A stretch of DNA of 64,000 bases from Ammoniphilus resinae (GTDB lineage Bacteria; Bacillota; Bacilli; Aneurinibacillales; RAOX-1). The stretch covers positions 24,582-88,581 of the forward strand of contig NZ_JAGGKT010000015.1 of the NCBI RefSeq assembly GCF_017873965.1. The letters run 5' to 3'. This document shows, in pieces, positions 39,353 to 48,807 of this stretch. Position numbers and translations under genes: made by a program. The notes below the pieces were generated by a model. The model was not told the DNA's origin. It saw only the letters and a program-made list of their open reading frames with translations, and searched no databases. Within the stretch, counting starts at the first letter, position 1, and every line of letters starts with the position of its first letter.

Positions 39353-39725
39353 ACTATCTGATCACTATCCCATGTGTTCAGGCTCAGTTTTGGCCGACTT
39401 TAGTCTGGTGAAGGAAGAAGATGTATTTCGATTTCGGACTATCTGGCCACTATCCCATGGGTTCAGGTCTGGATTTGACCGACTTTAGTCTGGTGAAGGA
39501 AGAAGATGTATTTCGATTTCGGACTATTTGACCACTATCCCATGTGTTCAGGCCCAGATCTGGCTGGACTGTAGTTTGGTGAAGGAAGAAGATGTATTTC
39601 AATTTCGGAATATCTGGCCACTATCCCATGGGTTCAGGGCTTGAATTGGCCGACTTTAGCCTGGTGAAGGAAGAAGATGTATTTTAATTTCGGAATATCT
39701 GACCACTATCCCATGTGTTCAGGGT
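39353..39725 (+). repeat. Family A tandem array, 5 cores in + orientation, 85-bp period
   Basis: CCACTATCCC/TCACTATCCC anchors lie at 39362, 39447, 39532, 39618 and 39703 (spacings 85, 85, 86, 85). Whole units are near-identical, with shared inner text GACTTTAGTCTGGTGAAGGA and AGAAGATGTATTTCGATTTC. The core here ends GGTTCAGG or TGTTCAGG. The array starts immediately after the chemoreceptor stop codon. Confidence 0.95.
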
Positions 39726-40105
39726 TGAAATTAGGATACTTCTTTTTCATATTTCTTGACCTTGCGTAAAGGGACGAGTTTATTTTTGGAACTTGGGGGA
39801 ATGTATTATCCCTAACTGTAAGTTGAAGGTCTATTGCTAAAAGAAGGGCGTACCTTATCCGAGGGAATAAGAGAATGGTCTGAGCCTGCCAATAATAAGT
39901 GGTGAAAATCCGCTTATTTGTCCATCCCATGGTTTTAGAAGCTAAATAAGCAGAGCATTTCCAGCTATTGTCGGAAAAATTGCGTAGAATGGGTATTTTA
40001 ACAGGTTTAAACTGAAAAACTTCGCTTATTGAAACTAGGCACTTTTCCCTCCTCACCACAATAGGCCCAGCCCACATCCCGCAAAGTGAAGTTAAGGTCA
40101 GCCTT
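39726..40105. other. Non-coding spacer between opposing arrays, with family C elements
   Basis: No supported gene. It holds A/T-rich elements around AATAAG: AATAAGTGGTGAAAATCC and CGCTTATTTG near 39892-39920, GCTAAATAAGCAGAGCATTT near 39940, and CTTCGCTTATTGAAA near 40020. Similar elements occur in the spacer at 60640-60850. A short - strand frame across the spacer has no recognisable product. Confidence 0.6.
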
Positions 40106-40468
40106 AGTCCCGGGGATAGTGGCCACAGGTATGAAGAAGGTAATGTATAGAAGCCCTAGGCTGAATTTACTCCCCTAAAAGAACTCACTGACAGGAAGGG
40201 ATAGTAGTCACAGGGACTGAAGAAGGTAATGTATGGAGGCGCCAGGCTGAATTTACACCCCTAAAGAACTCACTGACAGAAAGGGATAGTGGCCACAGGG
40301 ACTGAAGAAGGTAATGTATAGAGGCCCCAGGCTGAATTTAACTCCCCTAAAGAACTCACTGACAGGAAGGGATAGTGCCAACAAGGTCTGAAGATGGTAA
40401 TGGATGGGGGTCTCAGCCTGATTTACCCCTAAAAGACTCTCTGACTAGAAGGGATAATGGCCACAAGG
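40106..40468 (-). repeat. Family A tandem array, 5 cores in - orientation, 85-bp period
   Basis: GGGATAGT/GGGATAAT anchors lie at 40113, 40198, 40283, 40369 and 40451 (spacings 85, 85, 86, 82). Units share GAAGAAGGTAATGTATAGAG and AAGAACTCACTGACAGGAAG. The unit body is unrelated to the + array at 39353-39725; only the core and the period are shared. Confidence 0.95.
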
Positions 40469-40547
40469 TCTCCAAAAACGAACATTATCACACAAATTTA
40501 CATATATTATTCATAAAAAATTTCTATTGCCCTTTGCGATTATAGGG

Positions 40548-40553
40548 TATAAT
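40548..40553 (+). promoter_or_regulatory. Probable -10 of the rpiB promoter
   Basis: TATAAT 32 bases before the rpiB start. No -35 with standard 17-base spacing is clear; TTGCCC lies 15 bases upstream. Confidence 0.4.
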
Positions 40554-40585
40554 AGGGATGAATTGAAGGAAACGGAGGAGATATC

Positions 40586-41032
40586 TTGAAGGTTGCAATT
40601 GGCTCTGATCATGGCGGTTATCGTCTAAAAGAAGAAATTAAAGCGATGCTCGAAGCACAGCAAATAGAAGTCGTAGATCTTGGCTGTGATTGTGAACAAT
40701 CAGTCGATTATCCGGATTATGCACTTCCTGTCGCTCAGAAAGTGGCCGCTGGGGAATGTGATCGGGGAATTCTCATTTGTGGAACAGGGATTGGGATGTC
40801 CATCGCGGCAAACAAAGTGAAAGGCATTCGTTGTGCGCTAGTGCACGATCTTTTCTCGGCAAAGGCCACCCGCGAGCACAATGATTCCAATATTCTGGCC
40901 ATGGGGGAACGTGTTGTTGGACCCGGGCTTGCCTTGGAAATCGCGAAGGTTTGGCTGGGAACAGAATTTGCAGGCGGACGCCATGTCAATAGATTAAACA
41001 AAATCAACGAGATCGAGGCCAACCAGCGATGA
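40586..41032 (+). CDS. rpiB: Ribose-5-phosphate isomerase B
   Basis: Interconverts ribose-5-phosphate and ribulose-5-phosphate. 148 residues. KVAIGSDHGGYRLKE is the family start; the active-site cysteine is in CGTGIGMSIAANK. TTG start at 40586 after GGAGGAG. It overlaps ywlG by 4 bases (ATGA). Confidence 0.95.
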   Translation: MKVAIGSDHGGYRLKEEIKAMLEAQQIEVVDLGCDCEQSVDYPDYALPVAQKVAAGECDRGILICGTGIGMSIAANKVKGIRCALVHDLFSAKATREHNDSNILAMGERVVGPGLALEIAKVWLGTEFAGGRHVNRLNKINEIEANQR

Positions 41033-41598
41033 TTCTCGCCGAGATGGAGCAGCAAATTCGGAAAGTCGTCAAGGATTTGCTCCAAATCTATGCGATGGGC
41101 TCACAGCACATTCTCGTGATCGGGACAAGCACCAGTGAAGTGGTCGGAGAAAAAATTGGAACAGCAGGCAGCGCGCAGGCAGCGGAAGTGATTTTTCGTG
41201 TGCTAAAGGAAGAAAGCACCCGGCATGGTTTTCAGCTGGCCTTTCAATGCTGCGAGCATTTGAACCGTGCTCTTGTCGTAGAACGCCAAACAGCAAACCA
41301 ATTTGTGTTAGACGAAGTCTCCGTCGTTCCGGTCCCCAAAGCTGGGGGTTCGATGGCGGCCCATGCTTTTTCCAACATGACAGATCCCGTCGTTGTCGAA
41401 TCGATCAAGGCGCATGCCGGGATTGATATCGGCGATACTTTCATTGGAATGCATTTGCGCCATGTAGCCGTTCCGGTCCGCAGCTCAGTCCGTCAGATCG
41501 GAAACGCCCACGTAACGATGGCTTATACCCGTCCGAAGTTGATCGGCGGAAGCCGGGCTGTTTATACGCGAACACCTGGAAATGAAAGCTGTCGATAA
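41029..41598 (+). CDS. ywlG: YwlG family protein (DUF436)
   Basis: 189 residues, full-length DUF436/TIGR01440-type protein; function unknown. Conserved text includes [29 protein letters not shown] and [16 protein letters not shown]. Translationally coupled to rpiB and followed by glyA, the same order as in B. subtilis. The strict linkage to glyA suggests a metabolic role, but nothing more can be said. Confidence 0.9.
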   Translation: MILAEMEQQIRKVVKDLLQIYAMGSQHILVIGTSTSEVVGEKIGTAGSAQAAEVIFRVLKEESTRHGFQLAFQCCEHLNRALVVERQTANQFVLDEVSVVPVPKAGGSMAAHAFSNMTDPVVVESIKAHAGIDIGDTFIGMHLRHVAVPVRSSVRQIGNAHVTMAYTRPKLIGGSRAVYTRTPGNESCR

Positions 41599-41734
41599 AA
41601 CCCAAACCATTTATAGAATAGAGAAAAAAATAGCTCGTTCTTTTTTTCATAAAAGAGCTTGCAAAAAGATAGGGTATCGATTGTGGTACGAGGAAACCAT
41701 AGCAATAGATGATCATAAAAAGTGGAGGGAAACT

Positions 41735-42988
41735 ATGTTTAAATATTTAGCAAAACAAGACCCGCAAGTGGCCGAAGCCATCAATAAAGAATTAGGACGG
41801 CAAAGAAACAATATTGAGTTGATTGCATCGGAAAACTTTGTCAGTGAAGCCGTTTTGGAAGCAATGGGAACCGTTCTTACCAACAAATATGCCGAAGGTT
41901 ATCCAGGACGCCGTTATTATGGCGGTTGCGAATACGTGGACATCGCGGAAGACCTGGCTCGTGAGCGGGCAAAGCAGCTTTTTGGCGCCGACCATGCCAA
42001 CGTTCAACCGCACTCCGGTTCCCAGGCCAACATGGGAGTTTATACAAGTGTGTTAAAACCAGGAGATACCGTACTTGGGATGAATCTTTCCCACGGCGGA
42101 CACTTGACACACGGAAGCCCTGTTAACTTTTCCGGTACACTATACAACTTTGTCGATTATGGAGTATCAGCTGATACGCAAACCATTGACTACGAAGAAG
42201 TCCGTGCCAAAGCCCTCGAGCACAAGCCAAAGCTAATCGTTGCCGGTGCCAGCGCTTATCCACGTGTGATCGATTTTGCTCGCCTGCGCGAAATTGCCGA
42301 TGAAGTCGGCGCTTATTTCATGGTGGACATGGCTCATATTGCTGGTTTGGTCGCAACAGGACACCATCCAAATCCAGTGCCATATGCCCATTTTGTTACA
42401 ACCACCACCCACAAAACCTTGCGCGGACCACGCGGCGGTATGATTTTATGCAAGGAAGAGTTTGCAAAGGCGATCGACAAAGCCATCTTCCCAGGTATCC
42501 AAGGTGGTCCTTTAATGCATATGATCGGGGCCAAAGCCGTTGCTTTTGGTGAAGCTTTAAAACCAGAATTCAAAACGTACAGCGAAAACATCATCAAAAA
42601 TGCGCAAGCCTTAGCAACATCTTTAAAAGAAGAAGGCTTGAACCTTGTATCTGGTGGAACCGATAACCACTTGGTATTGATTGATGTGCGTAGCGTAAAC
42701 CTTACCGGAAAAGAAGCTGAGCATCTTCTTGACGAAGTAGGGATTACAACAAACAAAAACACCATTCCATTTGACCCAGCAAGCCCATTTGTTACAAGCG
42801 GTGTGCGGATCGGTACCCCTGCGGTGACCACCCGTGGATTTGATGAAGCAGCTTTGACAGAAGTCGGCTCTATCATCGCCCTTGTACTGAAAAACCCTGC
42901 AGACGAAGCGAAAAAGGAAGAAGCCCGCAAACGCGTCGCCGCGCTTTGTGAGAAATTCCCGCTTTACCCTGGTATGCAGTTGGTGTAA
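41735..42988 (+). CDS. glyA: Serine hydroxymethyltransferase
   Basis: PLP enzyme converting serine and tetrahydrofolate to glycine and methylene-THF. 417 residues from ATG 41735 (GTGGAGGG site). The frame is open upstream to 41582, but that part is not conserved. The PLP lysine is in [25 protein letters not shown] and [11 protein letters not shown] are signatures. The 136-bp leader (41599-41734) has an AGCTC/GAGCT hairpin but no riboswitch I recognise. Confidence 0.97.
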   Translation: MFKYLAKQDPQVAEAINKELGRQRNNIELIASENFVSEAVLEAMGTVLTNKYAEGYPGRRYYGGCEYVDIAEDLARERAKQLFGADHANVQPHSGSQANMGVYTSVLKPGDTVLGMNLSHGGHLTHGSPVNFSGTLYNFVDYGVSADTQTIDYEEVRAKALEHKPKLIVAGASAYPRVIDFARLREIADEVGAYFMVDMAHIAGLVATGHHPNPVPYAHFVTTTTHKTLRGPRGGMILCKEEFAKAIDKAIFPGIQGGPLMHMIGAKAVAFGEALKPEFKTYSENIIKNAQALATSLKEEGLNLVSGGTDNHLVLIDVRSVNLTGKEAEHLLDEVGITTNKNTIPFDPASPFVTSGVRIGTPAVTTRGFDEAALTEVGSIIALVLKNPADEAKKEEARKRVAALCEKFPLYPGMQLV

Positions 42989-43020
42989 GTGAAGTTGTAT
43001 ACTGTCTGTCACTGATTGAA

Positions 43021-43052
43021 GTCCAGTCCCTTTTTGGGGGCTGGATTTTTTA
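43021..43052 (+). terminator. Terminator after glyA
   Basis: TCCAGTCCC / GGGGCTGGA stem (one wobble pair) with a T-rich loop, followed by TTTTT. Confidence 0.85.
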
Positions 43053-43115
43053 AGTTCGCGGTCTAAAACTGGCAAGAGTTGTTCAAGAACCTATTTCCTT
43101 CCACTCTCTGGTTTA

Positions 43116-43124
43116 TGATATAAT
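43116..43124 (+). promoter_or_regulatory. Extended -10 promoter of upp
   Basis: TG-A-TATAAT, a perfect extended -10, 65 bases before the upp start; the -35 region is poor. Confidence 0.55.
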
Positions 43125-43189
43125 TAGTCCCGGCATGAAGAGGAAACGAAGCGTACATACTAAAGCCTATAGCATAGGAGGGTGAAAAC

Positions 43190-43819
43190 ATGGGAAATTT
43201 ATACGTTTTTGATCATCCCTTGATCCAACATAAACTTTCGTACATAAGAGATAAAAATACCGGTACTAAGGAATTTCGAGAGCTGGTCGATGAAGTGGCC
43301 ATGCTGATGGCCTATGAAATTACAAGGAATATGCCGCTCGAAGAAATTGAAGTAGAAACCCCTGTGACGAAATGCAAATCAAAAGTCATTTCCGGAAAAA
43401 AGGTCGGACTCGTGCCAATTCTTCGTGCAGGAATTGGAATGGTTGACGGGGTCCTCAAGCTGATCCCCGCTGCAAAGGTTGGTCATGTTGGGCTGTACCG
43501 TGATCCTGACACTTTACAGCCAATCGAATACTACCTCAAGCTTCCGTCTGATGTTACGGAGCGAGAATTTATTGTGATAGACCCGATGTTAGCGACGGGA
43601 GGGTCTGCAGTTGCAGCTTTAACGGCATTGAAAAAACGGGGGGCGCGACATATTAAGTTGATGTGCCTAGTCTCTGCTCCGCAAGGTATTGAAAAAGTTC
43701 AGGAAGAGCATCCAGATGTTGATATTTATGTTGCTGCAGTGGATGAAGGACTGAATGACCATGGCTATATCGTACCTGGTTTAGGGGATGCAGGAGATCG
43801 ATTGTTTGGAACAAAATAA
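43190..43819 (+). CDS. upp: Uracil phosphoribosyltransferase
   Basis: Pyrimidine salvage: uracil plus PRPP gives UMP. 209 residues. Signature [21 protein letters not shown] is the PRPP loop; [13 protein letters not shown] is also typical. TAGGAGGGTG precedes the ATG. Order glyA-upp is as in B. subtilis. Confidence 0.97.
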   Translation: MGNLYVFDHPLIQHKLSYIRDKNTGTKEFRELVDEVAMLMAYEITRNMPLEEIEVETPVTKCKSKVISGKKVGLVPILRAGIGMVDGVLKLIPAAKVGHVGLYRDPDTLQPIEYYLKLPSDVTEREFIVIDPMLATGGSAVAALTALKKRGARHIKLMCLVSAPQGIEKVQEEHPDVDIYVAAVDEGLNDHGYIVPGLGDAGDRLFGTK

Positions 43820-43834
43820 GGGAGAGTTGGGGAA

Positions 43835-44965
43835 ATGAAGAAAAAGGTGCTGACCGTTTTTGGGACAAGACCCGAAGCGATCAAAATGGCTCCACTTGTC
43901 CACGAATTAAAAAAGTATCCAGAATTAGAGACATATGTTTGTGTAACAGCCCAGCATCGCCAGATGCTGGACCAAGTGCTGGAGATTTTTCAAATTGAGC
44001 CTGACTATGATTTAAATATTATGAAGGATCGTCAGACGTTGATTGAAATTACCAACCGTGCACTGGCTGGTCTAGATGGGGTTATGAAGGAATTAAAGCC
44101 GGACATCGTGCTGGTGCATGGGGATACCACCACGACTTTTGTCGCGAGCTTGGCTGCGCTTTATAATCAGGTAGCTGTCGGACATGTTGAGGCTGGACTA
44201 CGAACCTACAACAAATATTCACCATATCCGGAAGAAATGAATCGCCAGTTAACGGGGGTTATCGCAGACCTGCACTTTTCTCCAACGAAAGTGTCTGCAG
44301 CTAACTTGAAAAAGGAAAACAAACTAGATCAGTCGATTTTCATTACTGGAAACACAGTGATCGACGCGCAAAAAACAACCGTTCGCAAAGATTACACACA
44401 TCCTGTCCTGGAGGAACTTGAGGGAAATCGACTCGTCTTGATGACTGCGCATCGACGCGAAAACCTCGGAGAACCCATGAGGGGCATGTTCCGAGCGATC
44501 CGCCGGCTTGTCGAGACACATTCCGATATTGCGGTCGTCTACCCAGTCCACCTGAATCCAGCGGTAAAAGAAGCAGCCGACGAAATTCTCGGCAGCCACC
44601 CTAGAATTAAGTTAATCGCGCCACTTGATGTCGTTGATTTTCATAATTTTATGTCCCGTTCCCACTTGATTTTGACCGATTCCGGTGGCGTCCAAGAGGA
44701 GGCACCAGCTTTCGGCGTTCCCGTTCTAGTGTTAAGGAACACAACCGAGCGTCCGGAGGGAATTGAGGCAGGGACCCTTAAGCTTGCTGGTACAGATGAA
44801 AGTACCATCTTTGAAATGGCCCATGAATTGCTCACAGACGAAGAGGCCTATGCCAAAATGTCGAAAGCAGCCAACCCCTACGGTGACGGAGAAGCCTCAC
44901 GCCGAATCGTCGAGGCTATTTTATATTACTATGGATTCCGGTCAGAGCCACCTGATAGCTTTTAA
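43835..44965 (+). CDS. mnaA: UDP-N-acetylglucosamine 2-epimerase (non-hydrolysing)
   Basis: Forms UDP-ManNAc for teichoic acid linkage units or other cell-wall glycans. 376 residues. Motifs: TRPEAIKMAPLV, VHGDTTTTF, HVEAGLRTYNKYSPYPEE, TDSGGVQEEAP. GGAGAGTTGGGG precedes the ATG. The gene has the name wecB in enterics and mnaA/yvyH in Bacillus. Confidence 0.94.
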   Translation: MKKKVLTVFGTRPEAIKMAPLVHELKKYPELETYVCVTAQHRQMLDQVLEIFQIEPDYDLNIMKDRQTLIEITNRALAGLDGVMKELKPDIVLVHGDTTTTFVASLAALYNQVAVGHVEAGLRTYNKYSPYPEEMNRQLTGVIADLHFSPTKVSAANLKKENKLDQSIFITGNTVIDAQKTTVRKDYTHPVLEELEGNRLVLMTAHRRENLGEPMRGMFRAIRRLVETHSDIAVVYPVHLNPAVKEAADEILGSHPRIKLIAPLDVVDFHNFMSRSHLILTDSGGVQEEAPAFGVPVLVLRNTTERPEGIEAGTLKLAGTDESTIFEMAHELLTDEEAYAKMSKAANPYGDGEASRRIVEAILYYYGFRSEPPDSF

Positions 44966-45002
44966 GGATCCTTTTCATAATGAGCAATCTAACCCTAGAG
45001 GC

Positions 45003-45028
45003 CGACCAAGTATGGTTGGTCTTTTTTG
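45003..45028 (+). terminator. Terminator after mnaA
   Basis: GACCAA / TTGGTC stem followed by six T residues. Confidence 0.8.
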
Positions 45029-45100
45029 ACGAGTTGGTGAAAAGCTCACAGAGCATACTTAAGCAAGGCCAGGGCCCCGGGTAATATGTACTTTTTGATT

Positions 45101-45226
45101 CCTTGTAACCACTCTCCCATTCCCTCAGTAAAAATATCTCTGAAAAATGCTCTTTTGTTTTGGTGATCATCGCCTAGATGGGATGTATCCTTTTTGTTCC
45201 CTGTGTCCATTATCCCTTTTCCTCAG
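45101..45226 (+). repeat. Family A repeats, 2 cores in + orientation (left of transposase 2)
   Basis: TTGTAACCACTCTCCC...CCTCAG (45102-45128) and TGTGTCCATTATCCC...CCTCAG (45201-45226). They face the - array at 46501-46712 across the transposase gene. The rest of 44966-45497 contains the mnaA terminator and nothing else I can support. Confidence 0.7.
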
Positions 45227-45497
45227 AAAAAATATTTTAATCCATTTTAATCCATGTGCCCATGTGTTTCTCTAAATCAGGCTTATATAAAATTCTTAAT
45301 CCTATAAGATTCATAGGAGTCTAGAAGATACAACAGGGTCAAAAGTGATATGAGGATAGTAGAGCCAAAATATAATCAAAAGATTAGAGAGTTCGGGTTG
45401 TGGAACACATGTGCATTCCAAATAAGCCAACGTAGTAACTTTAGTTGGATTTCCCCCCGAGTAGAATCAACTTACAACCCCACAGAATTCCAAGCTG

Positions 45498-46400
45498 CTA
45501 CCAAGGCATTCCAATCATATGCGCGTATCGCACCCGTTTCCCTTTTTCCTTTAGTACTTTGTAAGTAATTCTTTGGGAAGATAAGCATAGCTGAATAAGA
45601 CCCTGGAAGATGGGTTTTTGATCTAACGTTTGGTTCAATCGGAAGCAAAACTCGTCTAAATAAGCCTGTAAATGACGCACTCCAATTCCGTGAAAGGTGT
45701 CGTTGAGCCACGCATTTGCCTTTTTGAAAATAGGGTATCCGATTTTTAATTTGCGAGGTTTTAATCTCTCGGTGATAAACTCTACTTTGGAATTTTCCTC
45801 AATCCATCTGGATGCAAATGACATTTTTTCGGCAGGGTAAATACGCCTCTCTTTTGGTGCTTGTGTGAGAAGTTTCATTTTGATGTAGGTGGGCTCTTTT
45901 TGGTCATTAAGGGTTGTGCCAACAAGGAGCAGATGTTCTTCAGGATGGGTTTGGTGAGTTATGTTGTAGGGGCGGCCGTAACAGGCATCATGGACTTGAA
46001 CTATGCCGGATAAAGCGTTCGATGCATCGGATTCACTCATGGCATGGCGAATCTTTTGGAGCATAAGCCAGGCTGTTTTGTAAGTCACTTTAATTGTTTC
46101 TTTCAATTGAACGGCACTGATTCCGGTGGAAGGGCGTGAAACGAGGAAGATCGCCGTAAACCATTTTTGCAGGGTGGTGCCGCTTCCTTCCATAATCGTT
46201 CCCACGGTTAAAGAGGCCTGATAGTGACACCCAGCACATTCATAGAGTGGGAGCCGGCGGGTGTTTATTCTATAGAAATGACGATGGCTGCATTTAGGAC
46301 AAATAAACCCATTGGGCCATTTGGAATGAAACAGATGGTCTGCACAGGCTTCTTCCGATTGAAATTGATCCATAAATTATTCCAGGGTCAACTCGTTCAT
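45498..46400 (-). pseudogene. IS1595-like transposase family protein, copy 2, with an early in-frame stop
   Basis: Paralogue of 3400-4302: zinc ribbon CPKC/CAGC, SLTVGTIMEGSGTTLQKWF, VQVHDACYG and FHGIGVRHLQAYLDEF. The conserved start position with its Shine-Dalgarno (GGGAGG) is ATG 46400, in frame with the rest, but codon 8 is TAA where copy 1 has a glutamine codon at the aligned place. Translation could restart at ATG 46373, two codons later, giving 291 residues. The canonical DDE residues are again not visible. A nonsense mutation with possible reinitiation is the simplest reading; sequencing error is the alternative. Confidence 0.7.
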
Positions 46401-46439
46401 AATAAATCCTCCCTTTGTGCGAACGTGTATTCTACTCAC

Positions 46440-46468
46440 AGAATAACAAACGAATGTTCGTGTGTAAA
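46440..46468 (-). promoter_or_regulatory. Promoter of transposase copy 2 with LexA-like box
   Basis: On the - strand: TTTACA (46468-46463), a 17-base spacer, TATTCT (46445-46440). The spacer contains CGAACATTCGTTTG (46460-46447), which fits CGAAC-N4-GTTYG. Position and spacing are identical to copy 1. Confidence 0.6.
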
Positions 46469-46500
46469 GATAAAGTTTTCGACAAAGTGGCCTAGCCACC

Positions 46501-46712
46501 AAACCTGATACCATGGGATAGTGGCCAAAGGAATTAAAAAATAGATAGGGATATACCGGGATCTGGGACAGGAAAGTAAATCCTAAAGCCCGCCAACCTC
46601 CAACCTGATGCCAAGGGATAGTGGTCACAGATTTATAAGGTCACACAAAGGTCCAGGGTGCAGGCCAATTTCAAAGCGGCACGCCTGACGGGATGGGATA
46701 GTGGCTACAGGG
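46501..46712 (-). repeat. Family A array, 3 cores in - orientation (right of transposase 2)
   Basis: GGGATAGTGG anchors lie at 46515, 46615 and 46695 (spacings 100 and 80), each preceded by CCTGAT or CCTGAC. The nearest core is 115 bases from ATG 46400, against 113 in copy 1. Nothing else is seen in 46401-46772 except the transposase promoter. Confidence 0.8.
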
Positions 46713-46772
46713 AAGAAAAATACACATCCACACCATACCTGCAGCACCCCTCAAACTTCTAAAAAATTTTTA

Positions 46773-46853
46773 TTGACACCACACACCACGTGGATATATT
46801 ATCCAATTAAACAATCATTTAAAACAAACATTTAATTAAAATAAACGTTTAAC
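46773..46853 (+). promoter_or_regulatory. Promoter and putative operator of the efflux operon
   Basis: TTGACA (46773-46778), an 18-base spacer and TATTAT (46797-46802). Downstream are three direct repeats of about 15 bases with the form AAACAAWCATTTAAW (46807-46852, the last reading AAATAAACGTTTAAC). They are a plausible binding site for the TetR regulator that follows. Confidence 0.55.
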
Positions 46854-46896
46854 AACAAGCAATCAAAATCTAAAAATCGAACCGGAGGATACCAAA

Positions 46897-47511
46897 ATGT
46901 CTCAGCAGCAGGATCCATCACAACAAGACGTAAGCATCAAAACAAAAATTCTTTTAGCAGCAAAAAAATTGTTTAGTCAACAGGGATATGACGGGACGAG
47001 TGTGCGGCAAATTTGCGAGGAAGCAGGGGGGAATGTTGCGCTGGTTTCTTATCATTTTGGAGGGAAAGAGAACGTTTTTCGGGCAATTTTTGAAGAATAT
47101 TTCCCAGGGAAGGATCTGGGACAGTATGAAGCGGAATTTCAAGACCCTGTAAATGGGATGAAAGTGTTGATTCGGGGTGTTCTTGAATTTTTTGCGCAGG
47201 ATGAGGAATTATCGAGAATCATTCATCAGGAATTAACAATGCAGAGCCCGCGAACCGAAATCGTGGAGGGCTTTGTCATGCCGGTTTGGGGCAAAATGCG
47301 AGAATTACTAGAGATGGGGAAGGAACGCGGAGTGTTCCATTTTCAATCGGTTGACATCGTGTTTTTCTTGACGATCGGTGCGCTTACCTATCACCACAAT
47401 TGCCGGGCGGTACAATCATGGATGGCAAACCAGGAAACGGATTTAAACGAAACGATTGAGGCGGCGATGGGATTTATTTTGCAAGGATTAGGTTGTCAAA
47501 TAGAAAAGTAG
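46897..47511 (+). CDS. TetR family regulator of the efflux operon
   Basis: 204 residues; N-terminal HTH (LSQ-type helix then YDGTSVRQICEEAGGNVALV, SYHFGGKENVFRAI). The C-terminal part resembles the CecR-like class with a YEAEFQDPVNGMKVLIRG segment. It lies 22 bases before hlyD; CGGAGGAT precedes the ATG. This order mirrors yerO-swrC type loci. Presumed local repressor with unknown ligand. Confidence 0.85.
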   Translation: MSQQQDPSQQDVSIKTKILLAAKKLFSQQGYDGTSVRQICEEAGGNVALVSYHFGGKENVFRAIFEEYFPGKDLGQYEAEFQDPVNGMKVLIRGVLEFFAQDEELSRIIHQELTMQSPRTEIVEGFVMPVWGKMRELLEMGKERGVFHFQSVDIVFFLTIGALTYHHNCRAVQSWMANQETDLNETIEAAMGFILQGLGCQIEK

Positions 47512-47532
47512 AGAGGATTCGGAGGGGTTTTT

Positions 47533-48807
47533 ATGAGGAAACGGGCGAGTGCGGTGTTTGCGACACTGTTATTGGTAGGGGTGGCCGGCGCGCTGGGCGG
47601 ATGCAGTGAGTCAAAGGAAGTGAGTTTTGCGGGATCGGAGGCAAAAGTCGTCGAGACCACCGAGGTGAATCAGAAAACAATCACACAGGTGACGGAGCTT
47701 TCTGGAACGTTGGAGGCGAGCGAACGGACGCAGGTAGCATTTGAAGTGGCCGGGAGAATCGTGAAACTGGATCGGGAGCAAGGAGAGAAGATCAACCAGG
47801 GGGACGTCTTAGGAAAACTGGATGATACAGACTATCAGTTGAGCCTGCAAAGAGCGACAACAGGAGTAGATCAGGCCAAGGCAGCATTAGAAAAAGTGCA
47901 GAATGGGGCACGCGCTCAAGAAGTGGAACAGGCCAAATTGGGATTGCAAAGGGCTCAGTTGAACTATGAAAAAGCGATGGAGGACCAGGGGAAATACGAG
48001 CAGCTTTATCAAAGTGGAGCGGTTTCTAAGGATACGCTGGATACGATGGCTTTGAAAGCGGAGTTGGCGGAGCGCGATTTGAAAAACGCCGAAGAGGGCT
48101 TATCTATGATCATGGAAGGAGCGAGACCGGAGGATAAGGAGACGACAAAATCAGTTTATGAACAAAATTTGATATTAAAGGAACAAGCGGAAAAAACCTT
48201 GCAAAAAACAGTCTTAAAATCCCCGGTCTCTGGAACGATTATCACCAAGTTTGCCAGCGAAGGACAGCTGATCAACCCAGGAACCCCGATTTATGAGGTG
48301 GGGGATGTCAATCAATTAAAGGTGATCCTTCCCGTCCCCGATCGAGAAATCGCCGATTGGTCAATCGGAGATCAAGTGGAGCTGAAGCTTTACGAGGACG
48401 CAAAGAAGGGTACGGTCGCGCAAATTTATCCGGCAACAAACCAGGGGACCGGAACGATTGGGATAGAGGTCAAAGTCGATAATCAGGATCGGAAATGGTT
48501 TGTGGGTCAGGTAGTGAAAGCCACCCACGAGAAAAAAGGAGCAAAAGGCCTGTTCGTTCCCGTTTCTGCTGTGGTGAGTACAGGAGGAAAGCAGCCATTT
48601 GTCTTCCTGGTCAAAGATCAGAAAGCCCACAAGCAGCTGGTGGAGATTGGAGAATTAGTGGATAACCAACTGCAAATTCTTTCCGGCCTGACAGAAGGGG
48701 ATATCGTCGTCGCAAAAGGGGCAGACCGCCTGTTTGACGGGGATACGCTCCAGACTCAGACTCAGTCCTCACCCATACCCGAAGCGGGAGGAGGCAGCGG
48801 CAAGTGA
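47533..48807 (+). CDS. RND efflux membrane-fusion lipoprotein (HlyD family)
   Basis: Adaptor subunit linking an RND pump to the outside of the membrane. 424 residues. A lipoprotein signal ends in LGGC (C24). Biotinyl-lipoyl-like halves (FEVAGRIVKLDREQGEKINQ and LKSPVSGTIITKFASEGQL) flank a long alpha-helical hairpin (about 105-215). A beta-barrel and C-terminal domain follow. The stop overlaps the RND pump start by 4 bases. Confidence 0.92.
   Translation: MRKRASAVFATLLLVGVAGALGGCSESKEVSFAGSEAKVVETTEVNQKTITQVTELSGTLEASERTQVAFEVAGRIVKLDREQGEKINQGDVLGKLDDTDYQLSLQRATTGVDQAKAALEKVQNGARAQEVEQAKLGLQRAQLNYEKAMEDQGKYEQLYQSGAVSKDTLDTMALKAELAERDLKNAEEGLSMIMEGARPEDKETTKSVYEQNLILKEQAEKTLQKTVLKSPVSGTIITKFASEGQLINPGTPIYEVGDVNQLKVILPVPDREIADWSIGDQVELKLYEDAKKGTVAQIYPATNQGTGTIGIEVKVDNQDRKWFVGQVVKATHEKKGAKGLFVPVSAVVSTGGKQPFVFLVKDQKAHKQLVEIGELVDNQLQILSGLTEGDIVVAKGADRLFDGDTLQTQTQSSPIPEAGGGSGK

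Noticed and set aside
39706..40077. A 123-residue - strand frame in the spacer
   Set aside because: No family resemblance, no good start site, contains family C repeats.
39353..40468. CRISPR-like array
   Set aside because: The segments between cores are themselves repeated, the period of 85 bp is too long, cores occur in opposite orientations, and no cas gene is present.
41599..41734. Possible riboswitch before glyA
   Set aside because: Only a simple AGCTC/GAGCT hairpin is visible; no glycine, purine or THF riboswitch core recognised.
45350..45568. A 72-residue + strand frame after the left repeats of transposase 2
   Set aside because: No ribosome-binding site or recognisable product; overlaps the transposase 3' end.
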